A stretch of DNA of 64,000 nucleotides from Micromonospora peucetia (GCF_900091625.1 NZ_FMIC01000002.1:3224001-3288000), one strand, 5' to 3'. Positions 38,550 through 48,226 are shown, numbered from the stretch's first letter. Numbers and translations: made by a program. Notes: generated by a model not told the origin, from the sequence alone.

Positions 38550-39398
38550 ATGGCGGGTCGACTCGCGGTCGTCGGGGCCGGGCTGATGGGCTCGGGCATC
38601 GCCCAGGTTGCGGCGCAGGCGGGCTGGCAGGTGACGCTGCGGGACCTGGACGACGCGGCCACCGGGCGGGGCATTGACGGCATCCGGAAGTCGCTGACCA
38701 GGTTCGCCGAGAAGGGGAAGATCGAGGCGTCCGAGGTCGAGGCGACGCTGGGCCGGATCACCCCGACCACCGACCTGGAGGCGGCAGCCGACGCGGACAT
38801 CGTGGTCGAGGCGGTCTTCGAGCGGCTGGAGATCAAGCACGAGGTGTTCCGCGCGCTGGACAAGATCTGCAAGTCCGACGCGGTCCTCGCGACCAACACG
38901 TCGGCCATCCCGGTGACCCAGATCGCCGCGGTGACCGAACGACCGGAGGCGGTCGTCGGCACCCACTTCTTCTCGCCGGTGCCGATGATGAAGCTCTGCG
39001 AACTGGTACGCGGCTACAAGACCAGCGACGAGACCCTGGCGACGGTGAAGACGTTCGCCGAGGAGATCGGCAAGACCGTCGTGGTGGTCAACCGGGACAT
39101 CGCGGGCTTCGTCACCACCCGGCTGATCGCGGCCCTGGTCGTCGAGGCGGTCAAGCTGGTCGAGTCGGGTGTGGTGTCGGCCGAGGACCTGGACACCGCC
39201 TGCCGGCTCGGCTTCGGCCACGCCATGGGCCCGCTGGCCACCACCGACCTGACCGGCGTGGACGTGCTGATGCACGCCTCGAAGAACATCTACACCGACA
39301 CGGCGGACGAGAAGTTCTTCCCGCCGGAACTGCTCCAGCGCATGGTCACGGCCGGCGACCTCGGGCGCAAGACCGGCAAGGGCTTCTACACGTACTGA
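38550..39398 (+). CDS. 3-hydroxybutyryl-CoA dehydrogenase
   Basis: A 282-residue NAD(P)-dependent dehydrogenase interconverting 3-hydroxybutyryl-CoA and acetoacetyl-CoA. The Rossmann motif VVGAGLMGSGIAQVAAQAG is at the start, the catalytic His lies in GTHFFSPVPMMKLCELV near 130, and the dimerising C-terminal domain ends RKTGKGFYTY. It resembles mycobacterial FadB2, including Ser in HFFSP where many homologues have Asn. GAGGGAGAAGCAG precedes the ATG and TAGGGT near 38510 may be its -10. It could supply or drain the C4-CoA pool that also involves the mutase at 43547. Confidence 0.93.
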   Translation: MAGRLAVVGAGLMGSGIAQVAAQAGWQVTLRDLDDAATGRGIDGIRKSLTRFAEKGKIEASEVEATLGRITPTTDLEAAADADIVVEAVFERLEIKHEVFRALDKICKSDAVLATNTSAIPVTQIAAVTERPEAVVGTHFFSPVPMMKLCELVRGYKTSDETLATVKTFAEEIGKTVVVVNRDIAGFVTTRLIAALVVEAVKLVESGVVSAEDLDTACRLGFGHAMGPLATTDLTGVDVLMHASKNIYTDTADEKFFPPELLQRMVTAGDLGRKTGKGFYTY

Positions 39399-39431
39399 CA
39401 TGCAGTCGGGGACGCGACGTTTCCCGGCCGC

Positions 39432-40625
39432 TCAGCGGACCGCCTCCACCGGCGCGGGGGCGGTCCGCCGCAGCCCGGCGGTGAGCACGAGGGTGGCCGC
39501 CAGCGACGCCGTGGCGAGTAGCGCGACGGCCCAGCTCACCGGGACCAGGTCCGCGACCGTGCCGGCGAGCACGGCACACAACGCCTGCGTGGCCAGCATC
39601 CCGTTGGTGTGCAGGCCGAGCACCTGACCTCGGATCTCAGCGGGGGAATGGACGATCAGCCGCTCCTGCAGCGGCAGCCCGGCCGCGAAGCCTGCTGAGC
39701 CGACGACCGCAACGACCATGGCCAGCGGCAGCGCCGGCGACAGCGCGAAGGCCAGGTAGGGCAGGGCGAGCAGCAGCCGTAGGGCGGGGACCAGTCGGTC
39801 TCGCCAGGCGGGCGACAGGAACCGCCCCACCACGATGTCGCCCGCCAGCATGCCGAGGGCCGCGGCGGCGTAGAGGAAACCAGCCCGGTCCCCGGCGTAG
39901 GGCACGAACAGCGCCTCGCAACCGACAACCAGGCCGCCCGGTACCCACAGGTTGAGTAGGAGCGACCGGCGGCCGGGATCCGCCCACAGTTCCCGGTTCA
40001 CCCTGAGCGTGCGCCCGACCGTCGTCCTGGTGGTGGTCCGGGCCGGGCGCTCAGACAGCCCGAACCACCCGACCGCCGCTGCCACCACCCGCAGCACCGC
40101 CGCGAGCAGGAACACCTCGTACGGGGTCAGCCAGACCAACAGGACGCCGGCCAGTCCGAACCCGGCGATCTGCATCGCCCCGACGCTCATGTTCATGGTG
40201 GACCTGCCCAGCACGTAGGCGTCGGCTGGCAGGATGTCGGTGAGCAGTGCCCACCGGGCCCCGGCGGTGATCGAGCCGACGTACGCGCCGGTGAAGAGGA
40301 CCGCGAACCGGGCCCACAGCGGCAGGCCGGGCACGGCCTGTAGCGCCGCTCCGGCGGCGACCAGCACAGCGGTGAGGGTCAGCGCCCGGCGGGGCGGCAC
40401 GCTGTCCGCGGCCGACAGCAACGTCAGGCTGCCGAGCACGCCGGCGAGCGGTGCGCCGAACATGCTCAGCGCGGTGAGCAGCGCCGAGCCGGTCGACGCG
40501 TAGGTCAGCGCGCCCAGCGCCAGCGCCGACGTCGTGTGCGCCGCGATCCCCGCGCAGTTCGCCAGGAACAGGTTGCGGAACTCCCGGACCGCGAACAGAT
40601 CTGCGTACGTTCTCACGGGCATCAT
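39432..40625 (-). CDS. MFS transporter
   Basis: A 397-residue permease with about 12 hydrophobic helices, starting FAVREFRNLFLANCAGIA. It resembles the drug/metabolite exporter branch of the MFS. Its start is divergent from a winged-helix regulator gene only 49 bases away, the classic arrangement of an exporter and its local repressor. ATG 40622 is an alternative one codon downstream. The substrate is unknown. Confidence 0.88.
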   Translation of the reverse strand: MMPVRTYADLFAVREFRNLFLANCAGIAAHTTSALALGALTYASTGSALLTALSMFGAPLAGVLGSLTLLSAADSVPPRRALTLTAVLVAAGAALQAVPGLPLWARFAVLFTGAYVGSITAGARWALLTDILPADAYVLGRSTMNMSVGAMQIAGFGLAGVLLVWLTPYEVFLLAAVLRVVAAAVGWFGLSERPARTTTRTTVGRTLRVNRELWADPGRRSLLLNLWVPGGLVVGCEALFVPYAGDRAGFLYAAAALGMLAGDIVVGRFLSPAWRDRLVPALRLLLALPYLAFALSPALPLAMVVAVVGSAGFAAGLPLQERLIVHSPAEIRGQVLGLHTNGMLATQALCAVLAGTVADLVPVSWAVALLATASLAATLVLTAGLRRTAPAPVEAVR

Positions 40626-40674
40626 CGTGTGAGGCGCCGGCTGGATCTCATAGAGTTACGTCTGGAGGCAAAAC
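40626..40674. promoter_or_regulatory. shared divergent promoter/operator region
   Basis: These 49 bases separate the MFS gene from the regulator. CATAGAGTTACGT near 40650 offers a -10-like TAGAGT for the regulator, and CTGGAGGC is its ribosome binding site. The space is so small that a bound regulator would block both genes. No clear palindrome was seen. Confidence 0.4.
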
Positions 40675-41628
40675 GTGGGCGTCTGGCAGGTGCCGTCGGA
40701 CCTACTCGCGCGGAGCCGTTTCACGGTTTCGCCGATGGTCGACACGATCGCCGCGCTGCGCGTGCTGCTCGGCCCGGGTGCCCCGTGGCAGCGGGTCTGG
40801 CGAGGGCGTCACGTCGAGGCGTTCCGACGGATGCTGGCCGGTCGGCCGGTGGTCCGGGCGCTGCTGCCCGCGTCGTTCCAGCCCCGGTGGACCGCGGACT
40901 TCCTCACCGTCGCGCCCGCCTCGCCAGAACCGACGTTCGCGGCGGAGTTGGCGGCCGTCGGGCGGTTGTCCGACGAGCGGATCCGGGCCGACCTGCGTGC
41001 CACCCGCCCGGAGCCGCTCGCCGCCGAGTTGCTGGCGGACGGTCTCACCGGGCAGGTGGTGGAGCTCCTCGACTGGGTCTGGACGCACACCGTCGAGCCG
41101 GAGTGGCCGGAGCGGGAACGCCGGCTCCGGGCGGACATCGTGGCCCGCACCACCGCGTTGAGCGCGGGCGGCTGGGCCGGGGTGTTCGCCGACCTCAACC
41201 GCAACGTGCGCTGGCTGGGCGACGGCCGTCTCCAGGTCAACGACTACCCGGAGCTGCCGCTGTCGCTGGACGAGGCCGAGCAACTGGTCTTCCTCCCGGC
41301 GCACTGCCGTCGCGGCTGGGTGGTCTGGGACAAGCCGACCCGGTTCGGGATGGTGTATCCGGTACGCGGGATCCTGGTCGATCCCACCTCACCGGCACCC
41401 GACGGGCTCGCCCGGCTGATCGGCGCAAACCGGGCCAACATCCTGGCCAGGCTGGACACGCCGCTGAGCACCTCGCAGCTCGTGGCGGTGACCGGGCTGT
41501 CCCTCGGGACGGTGAGCGACCACCTGCGGGTGCTGCTGGACGCGGGCGCAGTCGGCAAGCGGCGGTCCGGGCGCGAGGTGCTCTACTGGCGTACGCCGCT
41601 CGGCGTCGCGCTCGCCGCCGGCGGGTGA
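40675..41628 (+). CDS. ArsR-like winged-helix regulator of the DUF5937 type
   Basis: A 317-residue protein. Most of it is an Ala/Leu-rich helical effector region of the DUF5937 kind. The last ~60 residues are an ArsR-like winged helix (TSQLVAVTGLSLGTVSDHLRV, then AGAVGKRRSGREVLYWRT). No cysteine metal site is present in the recognition helix, so it is probably not a metal sensor. The GTG start has CTGGAGGC upstream. Its likely target is the divergent MFS gene. Confidence 0.82.
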   Translation: MGVWQVPSDLLARSRFTVSPMVDTIAALRVLLGPGAPWQRVWRGRHVEAFRRMLAGRPVVRALLPASFQPRWTADFLTVAPASPEPTFAAELAAVGRLSDERIRADLRATRPEPLAAELLADGLTGQVVELLDWVWTHTVEPEWPERERRLRADIVARTTALSAGGWAGVFADLNRNVRWLGDGRLQVNDYPELPLSLDEAEQLVFLPAHCRRGWVVWDKPTRFGMVYPVRGILVDPTSPAPDGLARLIGANRANILARLDTPLSTSQLVAVTGLSLGTVSDHLRVLLDAGAVGKRRSGREVLYWRTPLGVALAAGG

Positions 41629-41705
41629 GCGAGGTCGAGCGGCCCGCCCGCTGCGCTGTCCGTGCCGGCGGCCCGCTGGCGGCGCGGAGGGCTGCCCCGT
41701 CCGGG

Positions 41706-42547
41706 TCAGCCGTCGCGCTTGGTCGTCCAGCGGAACGTGGTCAGGCAGAGCACCAGACCGATCACGCACCACGCGACGAGCACCAGGGCGACCCGGCCCA
41801 GCTCGAACGAGCCGGCCGGCTCAAGGGCGCCGAAGGCATCCGGCAGGAAGACCGAGCGCAGGCCCTGGCACATCCACTTCAGCGGGAAGAACGCCGCGAC
41901 CTGTTGCATCCATGCCGGCAGTTCGGTGAAGACGAAGAACACCCCGGAGATGAACTGGAGCACCAACGCGATCGGGGTGACCACCGCCGAGCCGCTGCGG
42001 GCGGTGCGGGCCAGCGACGAGATGGCGATGCCGCACAGCGTGCAGGCGGTGACGCCGAGCACCGACACCCAGCCGAAGGTCAGCCACTTCGTGGCGGTGC
42101 CGGGCAGCTTCAGGTCGAACATCGCCGCCGAGACCGCGATCAGCAGAACCGTTTCGGCGATGCCGATCGCCACCACCATGAGCACCTTGCCGGCGAACCA
42201 GACCCAACTCGGCATCGGCGTGCCCCGGTAGCGCTTGAGCACCCCCCGGTCCCGCTCGATCGGGATCCAGATGCCGAGGTTCTGGAAGCTCACCGTCATC
42301 AGGCCGGTGGCGATCATGCCGGTGATGAAGTATTGCGTGTAGCTGACCCCGGGGGCGATCTCGTCGCCGAAGATCGCCGCGAAGATCAGGATCATGATGA
42401 CCGGGAAGCCCATCGTGAAGACGACGGACTCCCGGCTGCGCAGGAACTGGGTGATCTCCAGCCGGCCCTGACGCAGGGCGAGGGCGGCCGGGCCGGGCCG
42501 TCGGGCCGGTGCCGTGCTGGCCAACGCGGCCGGCTTCGTCGTGGTGG

Positions 42548-42551
<4 letters not shown>
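41706..42551 (-). CDS. ABC-2 type exporter permease
   Basis: A 281-residue membrane protein with about six helices after a Pro/Ala-rich cytoplasmic start, of the ABC-2 family used by drug and polymer exporters. Residues LGIWIPIERDRGVLKRYRGTP form the conserved amphipathic region near 107-127. It overlaps the ATPase gene (ATGA-type), so the two are translated together. The substrate is unknown. Confidence 0.9.
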
Positions 42552-43396
<845 letters not shown>

Positions 43397-43534
43397 GGGT
43401 CAAGTGTGCGACCTGGCCGTGGTGGCGGGCCGGCCGGGGTGTGGTGGTCGCGCCCATGTCGGGTGCTTCGCACCCGGGTTTCCACTCCATGGAGCTGTGT
43501 GGTTTTCCACAGCTGCGGTGACTGAACGGTAACT

Positions 43535-43540
43535 TAGACT
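43535..43540 (+). promoter_or_regulatory. -10 hexamer TAGACT for leaderless mutase gene
   Basis: TAGACT ends 6 bases before the ATG at 43547, with no ribosome binding site in between. This is one of the clearest examples of the leaderless pattern in the window. Confidence 0.62.
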
Positions 43541-43546
43541 CCCGCC

Positions 43547-45553
43547 ATGGATGAGAAGGCTCTCCCCGGCCGGCTGCCCGAGCGCGACCGCCCGTGGGTG
43601 ATGCGCACCTACGCCGGGCACAGCTCGGCCGCCGCGACCAACGCGCTCTTCCGCCGCAACCTGGCCAAGGGGCAGACCGGGCTGTCGGTCGCCTTCGATC
43701 TGCCGACGCAGACCGGCTACGACCCCGACCACGAGCTCGCCACCGGTGAGGTGGGCCGGGTGGGCGTCCCGGTGGCGCACCTCGGCGACATGCGGGCCCT
43801 CTTCGAGGGCATTCCGCTGGCCGACATGAACACGTCCATGACCATCAACGCGCCGGCGATGTGGCTGCTCGCCCTCTACGGCACGGTCGGCGCGGAGCAG
43901 GGCGCGGACTTGTCCCGCTGTGCCGGCACCACCCAGAACGACATCATCAAGGAGTACCTCTCCCGGGGCACCCACATCTTCCCGCCGGCCGCGTCGCTGC
44001 GGCTCACGGCCGACATCGTCGCGCACACGCTGAAGACGATGCCGAAGTGGAACCCGGTCAACATCTGCTCCTACCACCTCCAGGAGGCCGGTGCGACGCC
44101 GGTGCAGGAGGTCGGCTTCGCGCTCTCCACCGCTGTCGCGGTGCTCGACGCGGTCCGTGACTCGGGGCAGGTGCCGGCCGAGCGGATGGGCGACGTCGTG
44201 CAGCGGATCTCCTTCTTCGTCAACGCCGGGGTGCGCTTCGTCGAGGAGATCGCCAAGATGCGCGCCTTCGGCACGCTCTGGGACGAGATCACCCGCGAGC
44301 GCTACGGCGTGCAGAACCCGAAGCAGCGGCGGTTCCGGTACGGCGTACAGGTCAACTCGCTGGGCCTCACCGAGGCGCAGCCGGAGAACAACATCCAGCG
44401 CATCGTGCTGGAGATGCTCGGCGTGACCCTCTCCCGGGACGCCCGGGCCCGCGCCGTCCAGCTGCCCGCCTGGAACGAGGCGCTCGGCCTGCCCCGGCCG
44501 TGGGACCAGCAGTGGTCGCTGCGGATGCAGCAGGTGCTCGCGTACGAGTCGGACCTGCTGGAGTACCCGGACCTCTTCGAGGGCTCGCTCGTGATGACCG
44601 CGCTGGTCGACGAGATCGTCGCCGGGGCGCGGGCGGAGCTGGACAAGGTGCTGGAGATGGGTGGCGTCGTCGCCGCCGTGGAGACCGGCTACCTCAAGAG
44701 CGCGCTGGTCGCCTCGCTGGCCGAGCGGCGTCGCCGGATGGAGGCCGGCACCGACGTGGTGGTCGGCGTCAACCGGTTCACCGAGACCGAGTCGTCCCCG
44801 CTGACCGCCGCCGGTGCCGAGGCCGTCGAACAGGTCGACCCGGCGGTCGAGGCGGCGGCCACGGCCTCCGTACGCCGGTGGCGGGCCGGTCGGGACGACG
44901 CGGCGGTCGACGCCGCGCTGGCCCGGCTGCGCGCGGACGCCGCGACCACGACGAACCTGATGCCGGCGACACTGGAGTGCGTGCGGGCCGGGGTGACCAC
45001 CGGCGAGTGGGCCGGCGCGCTGCGGCAAATGTTCGGCGAGTACCGGGCGCCCACCGGTCTGGCCGGCGCCACCGGGGCCGGCGGGGACGCCACCCTGGCC
45101 GCCGTCCGGGAGCGGGTCGCCGCCACCGCCCGTGAGCTGGGCAGCGGCCGGCTCCGCCTGCTGGTCGGCAAGCCCGGTCTCGACGGGCACTCCAACGGCG
45201 CCGAGCAGATCGCGGTACGCGCCCGCGACGCCGGCTTCGAGGTGATCTACCAGGGCATCCGGCTGACCGCCGGGCAGATCGTCGCCGCCGCCGTGGAGGA
45301 GGACGTGGACCTCGTCGGCCTCTCGGTGCTCTCCGGCTCACACCTGGCGGCGGTGCCGGCGGTGCTGGACGGCCTGCGCGCCGCCGGCCGGCCGGACCTG
45401 CCGGTGGTGGTCGGCGGAATCATCCCGGCCGGCGACGCGGAGCAACTCCGGGCCGCCGGGGTGGCCCGGGTCTTCACGCCGAAGGACTTCGCCCTGACCG
45501 GGATCATCGACGAACTGGTCACCGTGGTCCGCGAAACCAACGGCCTGCGCTGA
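43547..45553 (+). CDS. ecm: ethylmalonyl-CoA mutase (MeaA-like, B12-dependent)
   Basis: A 668-residue single-chain coenzyme-B12 mutase. The N-terminal TIM-barrel part starts with WVMRTYAGHSSAAATNALF and carries LSVAFDLPTQTGYDPDH. The C-terminal cobalamin domain has the base-off motif GKPGLDGHSNGAEQI with cobalt-binding His548. The HSNGAEQIA wording and the overall length (shorter than the ~730-residue methylmalonyl-CoA mutase large subunit) point to the Ecm/MeaA clade, which turns ethylmalonyl-CoA into methylsuccinyl-CoA. A close relative acting on isobutyryl-CoA is the main alternative. The ccr gene, partner of the ethylmalonyl-CoA pathway, is not in the window. Confidence 0.85.
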   Translation: MDEKALPGRLPERDRPWVMRTYAGHSSAAATNALFRRNLAKGQTGLSVAFDLPTQTGYDPDHELATGEVGRVGVPVAHLGDMRALFEGIPLADMNTSMTINAPAMWLLALYGTVGAEQGADLSRCAGTTQNDIIKEYLSRGTHIFPPAASLRLTADIVAHTLKTMPKWNPVNICSYHLQEAGATPVQEVGFALSTAVAVLDAVRDSGQVPAERMGDVVQRISFFVNAGVRFVEEIAKMRAFGTLWDEITRERYGVQNPKQRRFRYGVQVNSLGLTEAQPENNIQRIVLEMLGVTLSRDARARAVQLPAWNEALGLPRPWDQQWSLRMQQVLAYESDLLEYPDLFEGSLVMTALVDEIVAGARAELDKVLEMGGVVAAVETGYLKSALVASLAERRRRMEAGTDVVVGVNRFTETESSPLTAAGAEAVEQVDPAVEAAATASVRRWRAGRDDAAVDAALARLRADAATTTNLMPATLECVRAGVTTGEWAGALRQMFGEYRAPTGLAGATGAGGDATLAAVRERVAATARELGSGRLRLLVGKPGLDGHSNGAEQIAVRARDAGFEVIYQGIRLTAGQIVAAAVEEDVDLVGLSVLSGSHLAAVPAVLDGLRAAGRPDLPVVVGGIIPAGDAEQLRAAGVARVFTPKDFALTGIIDELVTVVRETNGLR

Positions 45554-45557
45554 AGGC

Positions 45558-45622
45558 GTAAGGAAGGGCCCCTTGTCAACGCCCGGCGTTGAGGCGGGCG
45601 GTTCCGAGAAGCCCTTCCTTAC
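45558..45622. terminator. bidirectional palindrome/terminator of the AAGGAAGGGC family
   Basis: GTAAGGAAGGGC (45558-45569) pairs with GCCCTTCCTTAC (45611-45622). Between them CAACGCC and GGCGTTG (45577-45591) form a second hairpin. It lies in the gap between convergent ecm and the DUF1540 gene, as the related element at 14878 does between its own convergent pair. Confidence 0.82.
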
Positions 45623-45634
45623 ACTTCGGGGCGG

Positions 45635-45937
45635 TCAGCGGCTGACGTAGGTCATGCAGTCGGCCATGTCGTTGTCCGGACCGACCTTGATCGCCGGTGC
45701 GTGGCACTCCAGCTGCTCGTTGTGCCGGCAGTCCGCGCGCTGGCAGGCGCCGACCTGAGCGGTCATGCCACCGTCCACCCCGCCCCGGACCGCCGGCATC
45801 TCGATGAAGGTGTGGCAGTGCGCGTGGTCCGGGCTGCCGATCGTGATGGCGAAGGCATGACAGTCGTTGGTGTGGTTGTACGAGCAGGCCGCGACCACAC
45901 ACTCCTGGACGCGGGGCATCTCCATTGCTGCGGTCAT
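45635..45937 (-). CDS. tandem DUF1540 cysteine-rich protein
   Basis: A 100-residue soluble protein with two cysteine-rich DUF1540 units. Unit one holds CVVAACSYNHTNDCHAFAI ending in HCHTF; unit two holds CQRADCRHNEQLECHAPAI ending in DCMTY. The evenly spaced Cys/His residues suggest bound zinc or another metal. GAGGAGG lies 5 bases before the ATG, the strongest ribosome binding site in the window, so it is probably made in quantity. The function of DUF1540 is unknown. Confidence 0.85.
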   Translation of the reverse strand: MTAAMEMPRVQECVVAACSYNHTNDCHAFAITIGSPDHAHCHTFIEMPAVRGGVDGGMTAQVGACQRADCRHNEQLECHAPAIKVGPDNDMADCMTYVSR

Positions 45938-45996
45938 GAGACCTCCTCTAGAGTCTTGCCCCAATTTTAGGCATTTGTGGCTATCCCGAGGCTGAT

Positions 45997-46920
45997 TCAG
46001 CCCAGCCCGAGCACCTCCGAGAGCGGGGCCGGCTCAAGACCGCGCTCGGCCAACCCGGCCAGGATGTGCGGCAGCGCCTCATCCGTCATCGGCGCGTTCG
46101 CCTCAGTCACGTGCAGGATGATCACCGAGCCGGGACGCACCCCGTCCAGCGATGCGCGCACCACCGGCCGCCAGGACTTTGCGAACGGGTCACCGCTGAC
46201 CACGTCGCCGTCCACCACCGTCACCCCCAACGGTGCCAGCGCGGCCAGCGCCTTCCGGTCGTGGCACAGGCCGGGGAAGCGGAAGTACCGGGTCTGCCGC
46301 CCTCCGTACGCGGCCACCACGTCGAACGTCCGGGCCACGTCGGCGGTCATCTCCCGCTCGGCGATTCGGGGCAGTCCGTAGCAGTCCGGAGTGAAGGCCA
46401 GGTGCCCGTACGTGTGGTTGGCCAACTCGAAGCGCGGGTTCCCGGCGAGCCGGCGGGTCACGTCCGGGTACTGCTCGACCCACTTGCCGGTGAGGAAGAA
46501 GGTGGCGGGCACCCGCTCCCGCTCCAGCAGGTCGATGATCTTCAGGTTCGCGTACGACCGCACAGCGCCACTGCGTAGTTGATTCCGCATCGCGTCCGTC
46601 ATGTCGGCGTCGAACGTGAGCGCCACCTTGTTCCCCGTACGCGGCCCGTGGTCGACGACGGGTGGCCTGGTCCCGGGCGGGGTCGCGCCGGGGGCCGTCG
46701 CGGCGGGTGTGCCCTCCGGCGCTGCCGACGCCGGTGGGGTCGGTGCGTTCGGTGTGGTCGGGGCCGTCGGGGCCGCCGGGCCTCGTGCCGCCTCCGGGAT
46801 CCGGATGAAGCCGGCGCTGGCCGGGGCGCGGAGGGGGATCGGGACGGCGAGTAGGGCAGCCGCGGCGACAACGGCGGCAAGGGTCGCGACGAGCGGAACG
46901 CGGGGGATCTTCACGTGCAC
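45997..46920 (-). CDS. secreted polysaccharide deacetylase (CE4/NodB)
   Basis: A 307-residue exported protein. An N-terminal hydrophobic segment (VATLAAVVAAAALLAVPI) is a signal peptide or anchor, followed by a Pro/Ala/Thr-rich linker to about residue 85. The NodB domain starts at KVALTFDADMTDAM, where the catalytic and metal Asp pair is spaced FDAD; metal-binding histidines lie in ELANHTYGHLAF, and YFRFPGLC and VVDGDVVSGD are later CE4 motifs. It probably deacetylates peptidoglycan or another wall glycan. Confidence 0.9.
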   Translation of the reverse strand: MHVKIPRVPLVATLAAVVAAAALLAVPIPLRAPASAGFIRIPEAARGPAAPTAPTTPNAPTPPASAAPEGTPAATAPGATPPGTRPPVVDHGPRTGNKVALTFDADMTDAMRNQLRSGAVRSYANLKIIDLLERERVPATFFLTGKWVEQYPDVTRRLAGNPRFELANHTYGHLAFTPDCYGLPRIAEREMTADVARTFDVVAAYGGRQTRYFRFPGLCHDRKALAALAPLGVTVVDGDVVSGDPFAKSWRPVVRASLDGVRPGSVIILHVTEANAPMTDEALPHILAGLAERGLEPAPLSEVLGLG

Positions 46921-46965
46921 CGGGAGATGATGTCAGTGCCGGCTGGTCTGCGTGTGCCCACATCG

Positions 46966-47156
46966 CCAGCCCTCCCCCTCACGCCCTCCCTCCCCCCTCC
47001 CGCGCCTCCCCTCCCGCGCCTCCCCACCTTCTCCCCGCGCGATCTTGCACTTTCGGCCCATCGTTTGCGCGCTTTGCGGGGAATGTCGGGACCAAAAGTG
47101 CAAGATCGCGGAGGAATCGGGGGCGGGCGGGGGAGGGGCGGGGGCGGAGGGGCGTT
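46966..47156. repeat. large inverted repeat with CT-rich and GA-rich arms
   Basis: A perfect 16-bp inverted repeat, CGCGATCTTGCACTTT (47038-47053) and its complement (47095-47110), flanks a 41-base loop. Outside it, the left side (46966-47037) is almost pure C/T and the right side (47111-47156) almost pure G/A, so the arms extend imperfectly. The right arm has several runs of four to five G close together, able to form a G-quadruplex. It occupies part of the 682-base gap 46921-47602, for which no gene was found. Confidence 0.8.
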
Positions 47157-47287
47157 CCGGACCAAGTTTCAGTCACCTGCTCGTCCGCGATCCGTCCGCT
47201 CGTGTGTCGATGCACTGTCTGGGCGTGGTGTCCGGTTTCGGGATGTGACCGGGGGCATCGTGGGGGCGGAATCGTGGCCGGCCCGGA

Positions 47288-47383
47288 GTCGTTACACCAT
47301 GCGTACGGCTGAGTAAGGGCACACCGCCCCGGCAGGTTGGTGTGCCGGGCCTCGGAATGATGGTGGGCCGCCGGTCGTTACAC
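47288..47383 (+). promoter_or_regulatory. paired GTCGTTACAC sites upstream of the lysozyme-like gene
   Basis: GTCGTTACAC occurs at 47288-47297 and 47374-47383, 86 bases apart. Between them GGCACACC and GGTGTGCC (47318-47346) form an 8-bp hairpin. Repeated GTTAC-type motifs are known as binding sites of the response regulator MtrA, which controls wall-hydrolase genes in actinobacteria; assignment here is inference. The remaining stretch to 47602 shows no gene and no recognisable riboswitch. Confidence 0.4.
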
Positions 47384-47602
47384 ATGGTCGCGGCCGACGT
47401 GAGGGCATCCCCCCGCCCCGTGCAGCCCGGACCGTCGGGCCACCCGGCCTGAACCTCCCGGCCCACCCGGCCGGTCCTGAACTTTCCGGTGGCAGACGCC
47501 GGACATCCCCCAGTTTGTTGAGCGCCGGACGGTGCTTGCATCCGCGCGTGTACCCGGTCCCCCTCGGGTGTGCGGGTGCCAACCCCCGAATGGAGCATCC
47601 TC

Positions 47603-48196
47603 ATGAACTCGATCATCCGTAACAGTGTTCTTGGTATTGCCGGTCTCGCGTTCGCTGGTGGTGTGGCTGCTGGCCCGCTGACCGACACCCCCACCCCGGC
47701 CGTGGACGCCGCGCCCGTCGCGGCGGCGGTGCAGGCTGACAAGCCGGCCGTCGACACCGGCAAGCTGATCCCGCACGGTGTGCAGGGCGCGCAGTCGCGG
47801 ATCGACCTGTCGGACGAGCAGGTCGCGAGCACGAAGGCGATCATCGCGGCGACGAAGAAGGCCGGTATGGACGAGCGGGCCGCCGTGGTGTCGATCGCGA
47901 CGGCGTTGCAGGAGTCGAAGTTGGAGAACCTGGGTCATCTGGGTGACCGCAACGACCACGACTCGCAGGGTCTGTTCCAGCAGCGTCCGTCCTCGGGTTG
48001 GGGCACGGTCGAGCAGATCACCGACCCGGAGTACTCGACGACGGCGTTCCTGAAGGGTCTGAAGCAGGTCGACGGCTGGCAGGACATGCCGCTGACCAAG
48101 GCCGCCCAGACCGTGCAGGTGTCGGCGTACCCCGACCACTACGCCCAGTGGGAGCAGCAGGCCGCCGACCTCGTCGCCAAGCACTGGAACAGCTGA
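47603..48196 (+). CDS. secreted lysozyme/transglycosylase-like protein
   Basis: A 197-residue protein with an N-terminal hydrophobic export segment (SVLGIAGLAFAGGVAAGP), then an Ala/Pro-rich stretch and a compact domain from about residue 70. The core SIATALQESKLENLG has a Glu in the position of lysozyme-fold catalytic acids, followed by DHDSQGLFQQRPSSGWG, a motif common to a large actinobacterial family of secreted lysozyme-like proteins. ATG 47603 has GGAG 8 bases upstream; a GTG 33 bases earlier is less likely because it would precede the signal sequence. It has a long untranslated upstream region. Confidence 0.78.
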   Translation: MNSIIRNSVLGIAGLAFAGGVAAGPLTDTPTPAVDAAPVAAAVQADKPAVDTGKLIPHGVQGAQSRIDLSDEQVASTKAIIAATKKAGMDERAAVVSIATALQESKLENLGHLGDRNDHDSQGLFQQRPSSGWGTVEQITDPEYSTTAFLKGLKQVDGWQDMPLTKAAQTVQVSAYPDHYAQWEQQAADLVAKHWNS

Positions 48197-48226
48197 CCCA
48201 CCCGAACAAGCTGACCCACCCGAACG
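48191..48226 (+). repeat. 18-bp tandem duplication covering the stop codon
   Basis: AGCTGACCCACCCGAAC occurs twice with an 18-base period (48191-48208 and 48209-48226). The first copy includes the TGA stop of the lysozyme-like gene and the second repeats it in frame, giving a back-up stop. Confidence 0.8.

Noticed and set aside
39399..39431. Terminator between convergent hbd and MFS genes
   Set aside because: No stem of useful length was found in the 33-base gap.
45997..46920. Inactive deacetylase because the first motif is FDAD instead of FDDG
   Set aside because: FDAD still supplies the two Asp residues in the family spacing used by many CE4 enzymes, and the metal histidines are intact.
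47221..47602. Possible c-di-AMP (ydaO-type) riboswitch upstream of the lysozyme-like gene
   Set aside because: Such genes often carry one in actinobacteria, but the conserved GCCGGGGAGCCA-like and CCGACAGCTAACCC-like parts are absent here.
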